A stretch of 64,000 nt of DNA from Arabidopsis thaliana (GCF_000001735.4 NC_003071.7:941001-1005000), one strand, 5' to 3'. Numbered from the stretch's first letter, positions 47,106 through 59,434 are shown. Notes: generated by a model not told the origin, from the sequence alone. Program-made: numbers and translations.

Positions 47106-50100
47106 TTAGTCGTCCTTTTCATCGTCTTCGTCGTAGTTGAACGGTAATGGAACTGATTTGAAAGCTCGGAACTTCCCAACATTATTCAAATGCTCATTCT
47201 CTACCCTGTTTTTATAAAGAAGACTTTCAAAAACCCATGATAGAAAAAACGGTGAATAAGAAACCAAAGTAACAATGTGTATAGTAAGTAAACCTGAAGA
47301 AATTCCACATCCCACGGCGCATAATCTCAAGACTAGCCACAACCGCAAGCGTTGTCTGCTTGTGCAAGAACTCGAATTCGAAGTTCAGTATCGTTTGCAA
47401 CCACGCGAATCTCAACACAACGTTCAAGATCTGAAGTTTAGTTTTCAAGAATTCAGTTGTTTTTTCTATGGTTTGGAGATTATATAATCGAAGATGTTTT
47501 AAATGCGGCTTACCATTGCGATGAAGTATACTTTTTTCTGTGGGATGAGAAGTTTATCCCGAAGCCATCGGTTTTTAGATGTTTTGTTCAGAAGTCCCCA
47601 ATCATGAACAAAGTCCCAGTATGTACAGAAAACAGCAGCAAGAATCGAGGAAGAACCAGCTAACACTTTAAGGTGTGATGTAGGATTCTTCGTGTTTTTT
47701 ACTTCATAACCATAGGCTGTTCTTAAAGAAACAGCTATGACTGTCAACAAGTACTTGACTCCGTTGTATCCTTGATCAAGGCTTCTTTCCTCAATCATCC
47801 GTCGCATGCACTGCACCAATTGAACAACAGAGATAATATTATCGAATTGCTCTAGAGATGTATGTGTCTTTTGAAGAAACTTTAGTACCTGAAGAAGACG
47901 GGAAAGATATGGGAGTGATGCAACAATGTATAAGGAATATATGTAGATTTCTGAGGCTTCGCAGGTGTTTTGTCTTTTTTTGAAGTCTCCCCAACCATAG
48001 TAGCATATGTAGAAGTTGATGCTTCGAAGAGCTTGTACTTGGCTAGTTAATTGATCTCCTAAGAAGAAATCGGGTAACGTTACCTACATTGAGAAAGCAT
48101 TAGTAACCATACAAGATTATCAACATTGATAAGCCGCTAAATTTAAGTCTTTTACCTTGTAAAGAGGAGCAGCAAGACAGTGTAACAGACATGTGAGGAA
48201 GAAGAACCGAGTTGAGCGGTAGAGAAAATGGAATGGCATGATTAAAACTACAAACAGAGCCTAAAACAAACATCATATAGAGTTAGTGCCATCATATAGC
48301 TGAGTTGGCACAAAAAAAAGCTTAAATATTTGGATTTACGAAACTTACAACAAGAAGGAAAAGAGGAAGAAGTTCGGTTAATGGTTTGAAATTTTTGGTT
48401 TTGGGGTTTACTTCCATATCAAGATTTCCAAGAACACAAAGCAACGCAAACGTTCCAATGGTGAATCCAAGAAATAGAACTTGTCTGTAACCAAGTTCAG
48501 TTCCTTGCTTGCACCCAAATATGAAGGCATAATTTACTCGATAACGCTTCCAATAGTATATATCAATAGCATACATAGTTATGTGAAGCACGATGAACCC
48601 GAACAAGCTGCAGAAACAACAGAGAAGGCAGAGAGAGTGCGTCTAAACAAAAGATTCACCTCAAAATAAGATTTGTACAAGAGGCAAACTAAGCTTTACC
48701 TATAGAGAGGGAACATAGTATTCATGTAAGTATTATGCTCTGCCTCCGGCATGGTTTTCCGGGTGCGTATGATGGCAACAAGAGCCACGATAAGAGAAAA
48801 TATACAACCAGCAGAGAACCCTGAAACCCAAATTCCTCATAAACACCAAAAGCACTAGCAAAACATTAACCAACATACTGAATATAATATGATTCTACCG
48901 GTGGAGAATGTAACTCGGTGTTTCTCTCTTTTCATCTGAGGTCGTAAAATGTTCATTCCCTTTCTTCTATGACCATTCGCAAAATGCTTTATGAATGTGG
49001 ATTCAACACGTTGTATGAGTTTCATAAGCTGCAATATAGGAGCAGGTCAAAAACAGAGGAGTCCAAAACAGAGGAATCAATGGAGTTACTAAACTAGTCA
49101 AGTTTACCTCATCAGAGCTTCCAAGGTACGAATTATCAACCATTTTCATGTAAGACTTTGAAGCATTTCTCGAAGTTATCTGTGTTTGGCATTTCATCGA
49201 ACACCTTTCAGTCATACTTCAAAACAACCTCAAAATCAAAAATCTCAAACTTTAAACCAAATCTTTACCTTATCATACTTCTTCAATATCTTCGAAAACG
49301 CCAACACGTTCAAAAAACTGTAGCTTTTGAGGAGACGAAGCTTCTGGTAAAACTCGACGAAGGCGAATTTGAGTTTCTCTTCGACTTCGTTTAGATTCTG
49401 TCTATTGAATATGATCTCGTTTTGGCTTGAGGAATTGAGAACGCCTTTAATGGTGGATCTAGGTGTTGCTTTAGTGTTGTTGATCTTAATGTGATCTAGA
49501 ACTTCGATTGGTGCTGGCCTCGCACCTCTCATCGTGTTCAAGCTGCTCGTTTTCACGTCGCCGGTTGCTCCGCGGACGGAGCCGTGATCTTCGTCTTCGT
49601 TTTCTCTGCTGAAGCTTCCTTCTTGAATTGCCTCCATGTGAGCTTGAGCTCGAGGATTCACTGTAACCAAACGCGCGGGAGATATATAAATTCATCAATT
49701 TCAAATTGGCGATCCGGTTACGATGATAGCTTTTATAAACCGGAATTTTTTAGTGAGATCAATTTTTTCTTTTTAGTATATCATTTTTACTGAAAAAGAA
49801 GTTTATACTTAAAAGCCGTCTACGATTGTGAAAAATGAGTTCACAAATTTTTCTTCATCTTTAATTTTCATTGCGCAAATATAAAAGCGAATAATTCGGC
49901 ACGGAAAATACGTTCCGAACCGTATCACATCACTTATGTAAACAATATTCTACAAGAATGACTCTTTTGAACTCTAATTAAAACCAAATTACAAAAAAAA
50001 AAACAACTGTATAGACCCCGACTAAATGCTAAACACTCAAACGACACCTAAACAATCGTCTTGACATCTTAAACTCGCTTAAAATTTCGTTTTAATATAA

Positions 50101-51332
50101 TTTTTTCAGTTTCGAACTAAGTTTTATGTCCATACACATAGCTCTATTTAGTTTCTATTGGTTGGTATAAACTAAATAAATCTTTGATCTAATTTTTGTT
50201 TAAGACTTAATATTTTTATTTCTCTAATAGATATTTTTATGTATGATCTTATATTTATAAGATTTATGTTAAAAACGCTTAAATCGTCTAAAATCGCTTA
50301 AATCAAATTAGACATTTTAGACGCTGCTTAACACATCGTTTTCTTGAACATCCATAGAGAGTATTTATGGTTAGTAATTTAAATGTGATTTAAAAACTGA
50401 TTTTTGAAGAAAAAATATTTAAAAAGAAACATTAGAAACGGTCATAAATTGACGGAGACTAATTGTTGTCACATAAATTAAAGTCAAGTTTGATCTATTC
50501 AAATTGTAAATATGTAGTGTTAGGGAGAATCTCAAGTTGCAACTGTTTTAGTTATGTATGTTAAAATACAGAATTAACTGCTTTAATTGTCTTACTGGTT
50601 CGGGTTCTGGCGGGTGTAGAAGCAGCGATAGCCGCAGTCGAAGTCGCGATATCGGAGGCCAAACGAGTCATCTCCACCGTCCGTTCCTCCCATCCCCACC
50701 CAACAGGATTCTCCACCTTAACCCTAAACGCAATAAGAGCATCCATTTGCTTATTAAGCATAATTGCATCCTTCATTACTTCTTCAACTTTCTCTTTATA
50801 GAATTTTTCAACTCTATTAAACTCATCGTCGAGTCGCCGGAAAAATACCAATTCATACTCTCCTCCTTCCTCTGCCGTCATTAGAAATGTTGTCTCTAAT
50901 CCATGAGTCGATTTGCTAACAAGTATTGGAGCTTTACCTATTAGGAATCCCACATAGGAAATGCAAACAAACTTACATAAATACATTAAAAACATGGACT
51001 AATGCACTCATTACCATTTTAGTATTAAGTTAAAAAACTATATGAAACTTGAGATTACCTTCTTCTATGTCTATTTCCGAAGAATAGTTGGATTGACGAG
51101 AGCTTTGTCTTTTCTTTCCCGGCGTTTGGACAAGACCGCTAAATGCTCGGTATAGAGTCATTTTCCGACTAATTCCTTCACCGGGGACGGCATGATGTGG
51201 AGGTGGAGGAGGGTTGGTTTTTTCTTTGAGTTTGATGATTTCTTTGAGAAGGGTTTTGAGATAATCGTAGTTTACGTAAGCTTGTTGCCACTCTTGTACC
51301 ATTTGTGACGACAATTCTTTACCAAACTTCAT
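47106..51332 (-). CDS. PHO1;H2: PHO1 homologue 2 (SPX-EXS phosphate transporter family)
   Basis: Twelve exons, in transcription order: 51332-51059, 50937-50596, 49660-49269, 49179-49108, 49028-48899, 48820-48700, 48607-48349, 48260-48156, 48083-47889, 47810-47514, 47430-47294, 47205-47106. They give 807 aa, as I recall for PHO1;H2. The SPX domain runs from [10 protein letters not shown] to ILKKYDK (residue 336). EXS landmarks include [13 protein letters not shown] and NRWLRDKLL, with membrane helices between and an acidic tail (YDEDDEKDD). Predicted membrane protein acting in phosphate export or signalling; I know of no specific role. It differs in intron pattern from its neighbours. It has an extra intron in the first SPX exon (50938-51058), and it has lost the intron that H5 and H6 have before SFLN. 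Intron 2 is unusually long (935 bases). Confidence 0.93.
49661..50595 (-). other. Long intron of PHO1;H2 with TE-like repeat content
   Basis: 935 bases, compared with 366 and 697 in H5 and H6. The part from about 49980 to 50350 has CTAAACG/CTTAAATCG/TTTAGACGC motifs recurring on both strands, suggesting an old inserted repeat. No ends are definable. Confidence 0.35.
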
Positions 51333-52577
51333 CTTCCTCTTTCTTTGTTGTGTCCGAAAGAAATACAAAAAGGAAGTTTATATATACAGAAACAGAAGCA
51401 AGTGTAATGACTTATGACCAATTAATCGTATAGGAATTTAGTTTAAAAATAAATTGTTAGCTGGACAATACGACATGGTCGTTATTTTTGTGAAAGGTTA
51501 TCTTATTTTGTACATTAAATATTAGTATAAAACATTATTTCACAAGAAATTGAGCCACTTGTAAATTTGTCGCTCGAATGATGCAATATCAATAGAGCAT
51601 ATGAGTAGAGAGATATTACCGATAATGTGGAAAGAAATGATCAATGATATATTAATCGAAGTTTCAATCTATATATCTTTTCTTAGTATCCATTTTAATA
51701 TTAAAACCACATGATTGTTAAAATGTCTCAATTTGAATTAGATGTTAGTACGTTTACCAAGTCATTAATCAATGTTATGTGTCGCTGTAACCTGCAGTCT
51801 TTGTAGATGTGTATATTATATATTGCAAAGGCTAGTCTACACTTTCAATAGAAAACAATTGAAATATTCGAGTTTTGAATCCATCTCTATACATTATGCC
51901 GTTTATCATTCTAACAAAGTCTTCACAATATTATTTAGTACAACACTACCCATTGGCCATTGTGGACAAGTCAAGCAGAGAAAAGTTGTACTTTCATTAT
52001 TATTAGTAGAAAAGAGAAAAAAGTATGTTTTCGTTGGCAACCAAATGTACTCTTTTCTACTAATTATGAGTAAATATAAATATATAATGTACAACCCGCA
52101 AAAAACTTATATACGATCAAATTAATTTTTGTACGTTTTATATAATATGTTTTCTTGTTCGGAAAAAGGAAACAAGTTTGCATGTCTTGGCAACATGCAA
52201 AAACGATGACCACGTCTTATATGATATGGTTTCTATGACGAGGTGTTGAGGACTGATTTCGAATAGATATGCTCGTGGCAACAACGATGATGATTGTAGT
52301 GCTTCAATATTGTGGTAACCACGCAAATTCTCGGGCTTTGTGATTTCGGAATCAGTGTTTCTTATCGCAACTTAGCCATATTCGCTCAAAATTGATTCAA
52401 AATATTTTGAGTAGCAATGTTGTTTTTATTTTTCTGTAGCGTACTTTAATCAGTTTCTAGTAATCTCTGTCAAAAATTAAAATGATATAAAATTCCAACT
52501 TTTATTTTGGTAAAAGAAATGTCTTGCACAAGTTTATTTTGCTGAAATTAAATGGACACCAAAACTGATCCAAAACT
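51333..52577. other. Divergent spacer PHO1;H2 / helicase
   Basis: AT-rich, with no supported gene. It is the common upstream region of a minus-strand and a plus-strand gene. Confidence 0.5.
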
Positions 52578-52645
52578 GACATATATGAAGAAAAAAAACA
52601 TTTAAAATAGGGACATATATGAAGAAAAAAAACATTTAAAATGGG
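52578..52645. repeat. 34-bp perfect-period tandem duplication
   Basis: Two copies, 52578-52611 and 52612-52645, start GACATATATGAAGAAAAAAA and differ at one base near the end. The near-identity points to a recent duplication close to the helicase promoter. Confidence 0.85.
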
Positions 52646-52694
52646 CCTAAACGAAACGTTAAAGCCCAATTATATGATAAAATCTAAGCCCATT
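52641..52694 (+). promoter_or_regulatory. Site II cluster of the helicase promoter
   Basis: ATGGGCC (52641-52647), AAGCCCAAT (about 52662-52670) and AAGCCCATT (about 52686-52694) lie in 54 bases, about 180 bases before the 5' UTR intron. TCP-type motifs are common in promoters of replication and ribosome genes. Confidence 0.5.
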
Positions 52695-52875
52695 ATAACG
52701 TAACGCTTGAGAAGAGTTTGAGAGACAAATGCGTGTGCTCGTTACCATCTTCTTGAGTTCTTCTTCATCTTCCAATTTCCACAACCATTTCTCACTTCGT
52801 CTTCCTCGTCGGTGATTTCTAGGGTTTTGTTCTTCATCTTTCAATCTCAACCGAGAAGAACAAATCCTTCTTCTG

Positions 52876-53052
52876 GTAAGTAGAATCATTACGACATCAT
52901 TTATCTCTCCGGCTAGATTAATATCAATTCGGATTCCTCTGAGTTTCGCTTCGGTTTCGTAATTTAGAATCTCAATAGTTGTTGTTTTGTATAGTATCGC
53001 TCAAATGTGTACTAAACTCATTACAATTGAAATCATGTATTTTCACTTTCAG
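52876..53052 (+). other. 5' UTR intron of the helicase gene
   Basis: CTG|GTAAGT at the donor and TTTCAG at 53047-53052 bracket 177 bases, and the ATG follows at 53071. The leader before it is pyrimidine-rich, with a CTAGGGTTTTG motif at about 52820. Confidence 0.65.
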
Positions 53053-53070
53053 AGAAATTAACGCTTGCAA

Positions 53071-54990
53071 ATGGCGAGGAAGATGTCTCTTGAAGCTTTT
53101 GTGTCAACAATGGCTCCACTTATAGACATGGAGAAAGAAGCTGAGATCTCAATGTCTTTAACCTCCGGTGCTTCAAGGAACATTGAAACTGCTCAGAAGA
53201 AAGGCACAACGATTCTCAATTTGAAATGTGTTGATGTTCAAACAGGTCTAATGGGTAAATCTCTTATTGAGTTTCAATCCAACAAAGGAGATGTGCTTCC
53301 TGCTCACAAGTTTGGTAACCATGATGTTGTTGTTTTGAAACTCAACAAATCTGATCTTGGTTCGTCTCCTCTTGCGCAAGGAGTTGTTTACCGGTTAAAG
53401 GATTCTTCGATTACTGTTGTGTTTGATGAGGTACCTGAAGAAGGGTTAAACACGTCTCTTAGGTTGGAGAAACTTGCGAATGAGGTGACGTATCGTAGGA
53501 TGAAAGATACGTTGATACAGCTGAGTAAAGGTGTGTTAAGAGGACCTGCTTCTGATTTAGTGCCTGTCTTGTTTGGTGAGAGACAACCATCAGTGTCTAA
53601 GAAGGATGTTAAGTCCTTTACGCCTTTTAACAAGAACCTTGATCAATCGCAGAAAGATGCGATTACAAAGGCTTTATCCTCAAAGGATGTGTTTTTGCTA
53701 CATGGTCCTCCTGGTACTGGGAAGACAACAACGGTGGTGGAAATAGTCTTGCAAGAAGTTAAACGTGGTTCAAAGATTCTTGCTTGTGCAGCTTCGAATA
53801 TTGCAGTTGATAATATTGTTGAGAGACTTGTTCCACATAAAGTTAAGCTGGTGAGGGTGGGACATCCTGCACGGCTTTTACCTCAAGTGCTGGATAGTGC
53901 TCTAGATGCTCAGGTCCTAAAGGGAGATAACAGCGGTCTAGCGAATGATATTAGAAAGGAAATGAAGGCCTTAAACGGGAAGTTGTTGAAAGCGAAAGAT
54001 AAAAACACAAGGAGACTAATCCAGAAGGAGCTTCGAACTCTGGGCAAGGAAGAGCGTAAAAGGCAGCAATTAGCTGTATCAGACGTGATCAAGAATGCTG
54101 ATGTAATTCTCACAACTTTGACTGGTGCATTAACACGAAAGCTCGATAATAGAACTTTTGACTTGGTGATCATTGATGAAGGAGCACAGGCTCTTGAGGT
54201 AGCATGTTGGATAGCTTTGCTAAAGGGTTCAAGATGTATACTTGCAGGAGACCATCTCCAACTCCCACCTACAATCCAAAGTGCTGAAGCTGAAAGGAAA
54301 GGATTAGGGAGAACACTCTTTGAACGACTAGCGGATCTTTATGGAGATGAGATCAAGTCCATGCTTACTGTCCAGTATCGTATGCATGAGCTTATAATGA
54401 ACTGGTCATCCAAAGAGCTTTACGACAACAAGATAACAGCGCATTCAAGTGTTGCCTCACACATGCTTTTTGACTTGGAGAATGTAACAAAATCTTCTTC
54501 AACAGAGGCGACTCTACTCTTAGTGGATACCGCTGGGTGTGACATGGAAGAGAAGAAAGATGAGGAAGAGAGCACCTATAATGAAGGTGAAGCAGAGGTT
54601 GCAATGGCACATGCCAAAAGACTAATGGAGAGTGGAGTTCAACCTTCTGATATTGGAATTATTACGCCTTACGCTGCTCAGGTTATGCTGCTTAGGATTC
54701 TGAGGGGCAAAGAGGAAAAGCTAAAGGACATGGAGATCTCTACAGTGGATGGTTTCCAAGGTCGAGAAAAAGAAGCTATCATCATTTCCATGGTCCGATC
54801 AAACTCGAAGAAAGAAGTTGGATTCTTAAAGGACCAAAGACGAATGAATGTGGCTGTTACTCGCTCTAGAAGACAGTGTTGTATCGTCTGCGATACAGAG
54901 ACAGTGAGCAGTGATGCGTTTCTCAAACGTATGATCGAATACTTTGAGGAGCATGGCGAGTATCTCAGTGCCTCGGAGTACACCAACTAG
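53071..54990 (+). CDS. SF1B helicase, IGHMBP2/SMUBP2-like
   Basis: A single coding exon, 639 aa, which I place as At2g03270. The ATG at 53071 is the first AUG after the 5' UTR intron. An N-terminal beta-rich domain (about 1-180) precedes two RecA-like domains. Motifs present: GPPGTGKTT (Walker A), DEGAQ (motif II), AGDHLQLPPT (III), VQYRMH (IV), DGFQGREKEAI (V) and NVAVTRSRRQC (VI). This is the UPF1-like family closest to human IGHMBP2, an ATP-dependent 5'-3' RNA/DNA helicase linked to ribosomes and tRNA. The R3H and zinc-finger C-terminus of the animal protein is absent, since the protein stops soon after motif VI. All ATPase residues look intact. Its precise plant role is unknown to me. Confidence 0.93.
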   Translation: MARKMSLEAFVSTMAPLIDMEKEAEISMSLTSGASRNIETAQKKGTTILNLKCVDVQTGLMGKSLIEFQSNKGDVLPAHKFGNHDVVVLKLNKSDLGSSPLAQGVVYRLKDSSITVVFDEVPEEGLNTSLRLEKLANEVTYRRMKDTLIQLSKGVLRGPASDLVPVLFGERQPSVSKKDVKSFTPFNKNLDQSQKDAITKALSSKDVFLLHGPPGTGKTTTVVEIVLQEVKRGSKILACAASNIAVDNIVERLVPHKVKLVRVGHPARLLPQVLDSALDAQVLKGDNSGLANDIRKEMKALNGKLLKAKDKNTRRLIQKELRTLGKEERKRQQLAVSDVIKNADVILTTLTGALTRKLDNRTFDLVIIDEGAQALEVACWIALLKGSRCILAGDHLQLPPTIQSAEAERKGLGRTLFERLADLYGDEIKSMLTVQYRMHELIMNWSSKELYDNKITAHSSVASHMLFDLENVTKSSSTEATLLLVDTAGCDMEEKKDEEESTYNEGEAEVAMAHAKRLMESGVQPSDIGIITPYAAQVMLLRILRGKEEKLKDMEISTVDGFQGREKEAIIISMVRSNSKKEVGFLKDQRRMNVAVTRSRRQCCIVCDTETVSSDAFLKRMIEYFEEHGEYLSASEYTN

Positions 54991-55248
54991 TAGCCGCAAG
55001 TTTCTTAAAATCTCAGGCCAGTTGATAGATACAAGTTTCCCGGTTTGGTTAGCTAGCAAATCATCTTCTTGAAAACCATGTGATAATGTAACTAAACCTG
55101 ATTTTATTATCATACCAATTCTTGGTACAACGATGACACAATCTTTTTAGCTTCATCTTACTTTACAGAAACTGAAAAAGGTCTATAAACAAAGAAAGAA
55201 ACAAGAACTAATCAAATCCTGCTCTAGTGGTTAGTGATCTATATCATT

Positions 55249-57239
55249 TTAACTGATACATTCTTGAGGATTGGCATAGAAGTAATCTTCTTCCTTCGGT
55301 CTAACGGAGATAACTTTCCGATGTGTTGGTTCTCCCATTCGTCGTCCTTGATGGGCATCCTTGACAGCTACTGCAAACTGATCCCAAGAGAGCGTTTTGT
55401 TGTTATGCAAGTCTAAAAGCTCCACAAGTCTCTTCCGGTCTAGCAAGATTGTTTTCTTAAACCCAAGGTACCTGCAAAAAGATGTTCATTTCAAGAATCT
55501 TGCTGGGAATTAGCTTGAATCAGATTTTCATAATACCTCCGATGACCTTCGACAACTTTTGCCATGTTTCCATAATAGGTAGGAATAAAAGTGTTGCTGG
55601 CTACAGATACTATGAAATCTAGAGCTGCCATTTGAGATGAATGGTTCTGAAACTGTTGCAATTCTGTTGGATCTAATAGCATTTCCTTTTTCACCTGAAA
55701 AACCAACAAGTCACCATCATCACCAAATCGTTTCCAAAGTGCGTAATGTTGAAAGTGATAAAACTTACAATTCGTGGAAATGATTCCTTTAGAAGGGCTA
55801 ATCTCTTTGCACCACCAAAAATCTCACCAGCTGCAATGTATATCTGTGTATCCTTTTGAAACCCCAATGCTTTAAGAACCAAAACCGCCTCCTCCGGTGT
55901 CAAAGGACACAGTCCTTGCACTCTCCTTTCTTCTGAAACTATCTCTTTCTCTCTCCACCATGGATATGCATACCTAGAACACAGAAGTGAACCATGAAAT
56001 CAAAATTTTATAAAAGATGAGAGCATCCAGCTAAAATAATAGTTTCACCTCATCTTTTTGAGTTCTTCAGCTTCTTCATCGGTACAACCATGAGTGCAAC
56101 CAGAGAAAGCCAACATGTCCATCTCATATCTCAAATGCAAAGCCACAAAAGACCCTCTTTGTTGAAGAATCCGAACTAACTTTGATCCCAAAGCCTCAAT
56201 CCGTGGAGTGAATCTCAGTCCTTGGAAATTCACTCGGCATCTCAGCCTTTGAAGGTCAAGAGAAAGACCATTGTTCGCCAATCGCGTATCACTCCGAACG
56301 AAATGTATAACTTTACGTTTACTAAACCGCGGCAATACCTGAAACAAACAAAAAAATCCGATCAATCATAAGCATTTCAGATTCATCACATAGAGGCAAA
56401 ACAGAACACCAAAGAAACTTGCAAATAAACCTGTTGCAAGTAATATTTGTCGTTGGACCAGCTCACAGGCGGCATTTCGAACAATTTGAATCCATACTTC
56501 TTACTATACCGTTTAGGAAGTCTCCTTATGATCCTAACTTCATCTCTTAACGAATCAATGAAATGCTTTATATCAAAAATGTCCTCAAAGTCACTGTAAA
56601 AGGAAGAAACAAAAGAATGCTTTAAACTACAAACAAATCTTGTAGGATCATTGACATGAGACACAAACATATACCTTGTATCAGCCCAGAATGATTTTTT
56701 ATCAAGCTCAGGAACAACAAGAGTCAAATTCAATAGCCTAGCAACAGTCACCATATCACAAATCTGAAACAAAACAAGCATCAAGATATTGCAAAACCCT
56801 AAATTCAGCAAATGAGAGAGAGTTACACGAACCGCTGCACGCATTTGATTCAAACCGCCATTACAGGACACTAGTAAAATTCCATTACTTGTGTAATTCC
56901 CTGCAAAAAAAAAAATTCAAACTTTCCTTCAATCTCTCAAATTCTCAATAACCAAAACAAAACCCAATGAAGAAAACAACAAAACTAACTTGGAGGAAGA
57001 GGAGGAGGTAATGGAACTGACTGAACCGGGAGAGAGAATCTAGAAATGTGATTGGTTAAACCAGTGAAGATTTGGGAATGCCAAAAGAGCTGAATCAAAC
57101 AAGTCCAAACCAAAATGCAAGAACAAACTCTAAAGAACCAAACTTGTAATCGAGCTTTGGGAATAGCTTGACTCGGAGGAGCTTTATAGTCACTCCGCAT
57201 CAGAGTACTCTCCGATCTATCTCCGACGACGACACTCAT
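55249..57239 (-). CDS. O-fucosyltransferase-like protein (GT106 / former DUF246)
   Basis: Eight exons, in transcription order: 57239-56990, 56900-56833, 56763-56675, 56593-56431, 56338-56049, 55973-55769, 55694-55537, 55471-55249. They give 481 aa, which I place as At2g03280. Type II membrane topology: cytosolic N-terminus, one anchor (about 35-55, [16 protein letters not shown]), a Pro-rich stem (LPPPLPPS), then the O-FucT domain. Family landmarks are [50 protein letters not shown] and [15 protein letters not shown]. Members of this plant family act in the Golgi or ER on cell-wall glycans (for example rhamnogalacturonan) or on proteins. The acceptor for this one is not known. The phase of every intron agrees with the family pattern I expect. 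Confidence 0.92.
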
Positions 57240-58181
57240 CGCCGCTTCATCATCGGAAAAAATAATTAAAACCTAACAAAAACCGCTTAATTTGCCAAAA
57301 GTTTGAAACTTTTGTGGATTTTTTTCTCCGAAATTATGAAATTAGTGACCGAAACAAGTGCGGACAAAAAATACAGATACGACCGTACGAAGTTTTGTTT
57401 TTTTTCTATATGTTTATGTTTCTTTTCCCGTGAGAAAATTGAATTTTTCTTAAGAAATACACCTACTTTTATATAAGATTATTCGAAAACAATCGAAATT
57501 TTTGCAAAGATGGTATTTTTCAAAATTAGAAAAACTTGAAAATCCCAACAGATTGATCTCATCTTTATCTCTCTTTTGGATCATCATCATCATCATCTCT
57601 GTAGCTTATAAAAAAATATATATATGGCTGGGCATAAAATCCGAAATCTAAAAACCGATCCAAAAAATCCGGTTCCGAAACCGAACCGAATAGTCACAAA
57701 ACCCAAACAGATGATGAATTCTTCTACCCAAATTCCCCGAACTGAATTCAATCCGAACCGAAAACCGAATGGATATCTGTAATCCGAAATAAAATTATAT
57801 ATCTTAAAATATTAGTGATATTTAGTTATAATTTATACCCAAAAAATACTAAATAACAAAAATATTCGCTATAACCTTAATATCCAAATTTCTTTTAGTT
57901 CTATTTGTTATAATTTTACTTTGTTTTGCAAAATTAAACCAAATTTTAGTAAAATTAAACGATTTTTGATTAAAATTAAACAATTTTTTAGTTTTTTTTT
58001 CTCAAAAACTGATTTGAAATCCATACAAATCCGAATAGTCATATAATCCGAATGGTTAATAAACTTTTTCATCCGAATTATCCAAATACAAAAAAATTCT
58101 AACCTAATCCGATATGAAATATGAATGTTCGGACCTATATTGAAAATTTAAAATTTAAATTTCGGATATATTAATCTATGT
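57240..58181. other. Divergent spacer with CCGAA-rich repeat
   Basis: The minus-strand promoter of the O-FucT-like gene, then from about 57627 to 58135 a degenerate repeat rich in CCGAA/CCGAAT (starting at GGCTGGGCATAAAATCCGAA). This is a dispersed motif common in Brassicaceae intergenic DNA. No gene. Confidence 0.5.
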
Positions 58182-58250
58182 AAGCCCAAATATTGTGCCA
58201 AGTGAAAGTTCATTACAAAACTAAGCCCAGTTCCATATACAAAGCCCATA
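58182..58250 (+). promoter_or_regulatory. Site II cluster upstream of the p24 gene
   Basis: AAGCCCAAA near 58182, AAGCCCAG at 58223-58230 and AAGCCCAT at 58242-58249 lie 170-240 bases before the ATG. AACGTGTC and ACACGTGT follow nearby (about 58276-58310). Confidence 0.45.
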
Positions 58251-58421
58251 ATATGCTCATGACAAAGAAGACTTGTCAACGTGTCTTCACCAATTAAATA
58301 ATTACACGTGTGCAAAGAACGTCTTTGACTCTCTTTTGTCTTACCCTAAACGGCAAAAAAACATTGACTACTGCAAGATTTTATCTCTTTCTCTCTCTCT
58401 CTTCTCTTTTCTGGTGACGCC

Positions 58422-59434
58422 ATGGATCTTTGTCGAAGCTCGATTTTGCTTTTGATCATTGCGTTGTTATCTCCTAGGACACTATCAATGCGTTACGAAC
58501 TAAAGTCTTCGAAAACGAAATGTATCGGAGAGGAGATTCACGAAAACGCCATGTCCATTGGTAAATACTTCATCGTAAACCCTAACGAAGATAATCATCC
58601 TCTTCCTGATTCTCACAAGATCATCGTCAAGGTATAGATTTCATCGCAAATCTCACAATTGATAGATTTTTTTTTAAAACATTATTTGTTATCTTGTGGT
58701 TATTGTAGGTGATGCCACCACAAGGGAAGAATTTGCACGAAGCCGATAAGGTAGAGGCTGGTCAGTTCTCGTTTACTGCTTATGAAAATGGGAGTTACGT
58801 AGCGTGCATCACTGCCATTGATTATAAGCCGGAGACCACGTTGACTATTGATTTTGATTGGAAGACTGGTGTTCACTCTAAGGAGTGGACCAATGTGGCT
58901 AAGAAGAGTCAAGTTGATGTAAGTGGTTTTTTTAGTTTGTGTTTGGTTTGATGAAATTTGAGCATGTAAGCTAGGAGCTAGGGTTTTGTCTGGTTTTGAA
59001 TGTGAAAATGAGAGAAGATAGTGTAGAGAGTTTGTGGATTTTAAAAGTTTATTTACTAAACCTAGTTGTTGTTGGATCTTTGATGTTGTTTTTGTAGATG
59101 ATGGAGTATCAGGTTAAGACCTTGATGGATACTGTTATTTCCATACATGAGGAGATGTATTATCTTCGTGAAAGGTAACAGACAAAGAACAAACCTTTTA
59201 AGCCTTAGTTTTTGTTTGGTCGGAAGAGAGAGAGATATATGATGAGGTTAATTAATACTTGTTATTGTGTTTTGGTTTTGTGGGAGTAGGGAAGAGGAAA
59301 TGCAAGAACTGAATAGATCCACAAACTCGAAGATGGCGTGGTTGAGTTTCGGGTCGCTTGTGGTTTGTTTATCGGTGGCTGGTCTACAATTCTGGCACTT
59401 GAAAACTTTCTTTGAGAAAAAGAAACTCATCTAA
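58422..59434 (+). CDS. p24-delta family cargo receptor (emp24/gp25L)
   Basis: Four exons (58422-58631, 58709-58918, 59098-59174, 59290-59434) encode 213 aa. A signal peptide (about 1-22, LLLIIALLSPRTLS) is followed by a GOLD domain (RYELKSSKTKCIGEEI, YENGSYVACITA), a coiled-coil stalk, one transmembrane segment (about 178-200) and a short cytosolic tail, KTFFEKKKLI. The tail has the FF motif and the dilysine at -3/-4 that p24-delta proteins use for COPII and COPI binding. It cycles between ER and Golgi as a cargo receptor, for example for GPI-anchored proteins. I believe this is the member called p24-delta-8, but I am not certain of the number. Confidence 0.93.
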
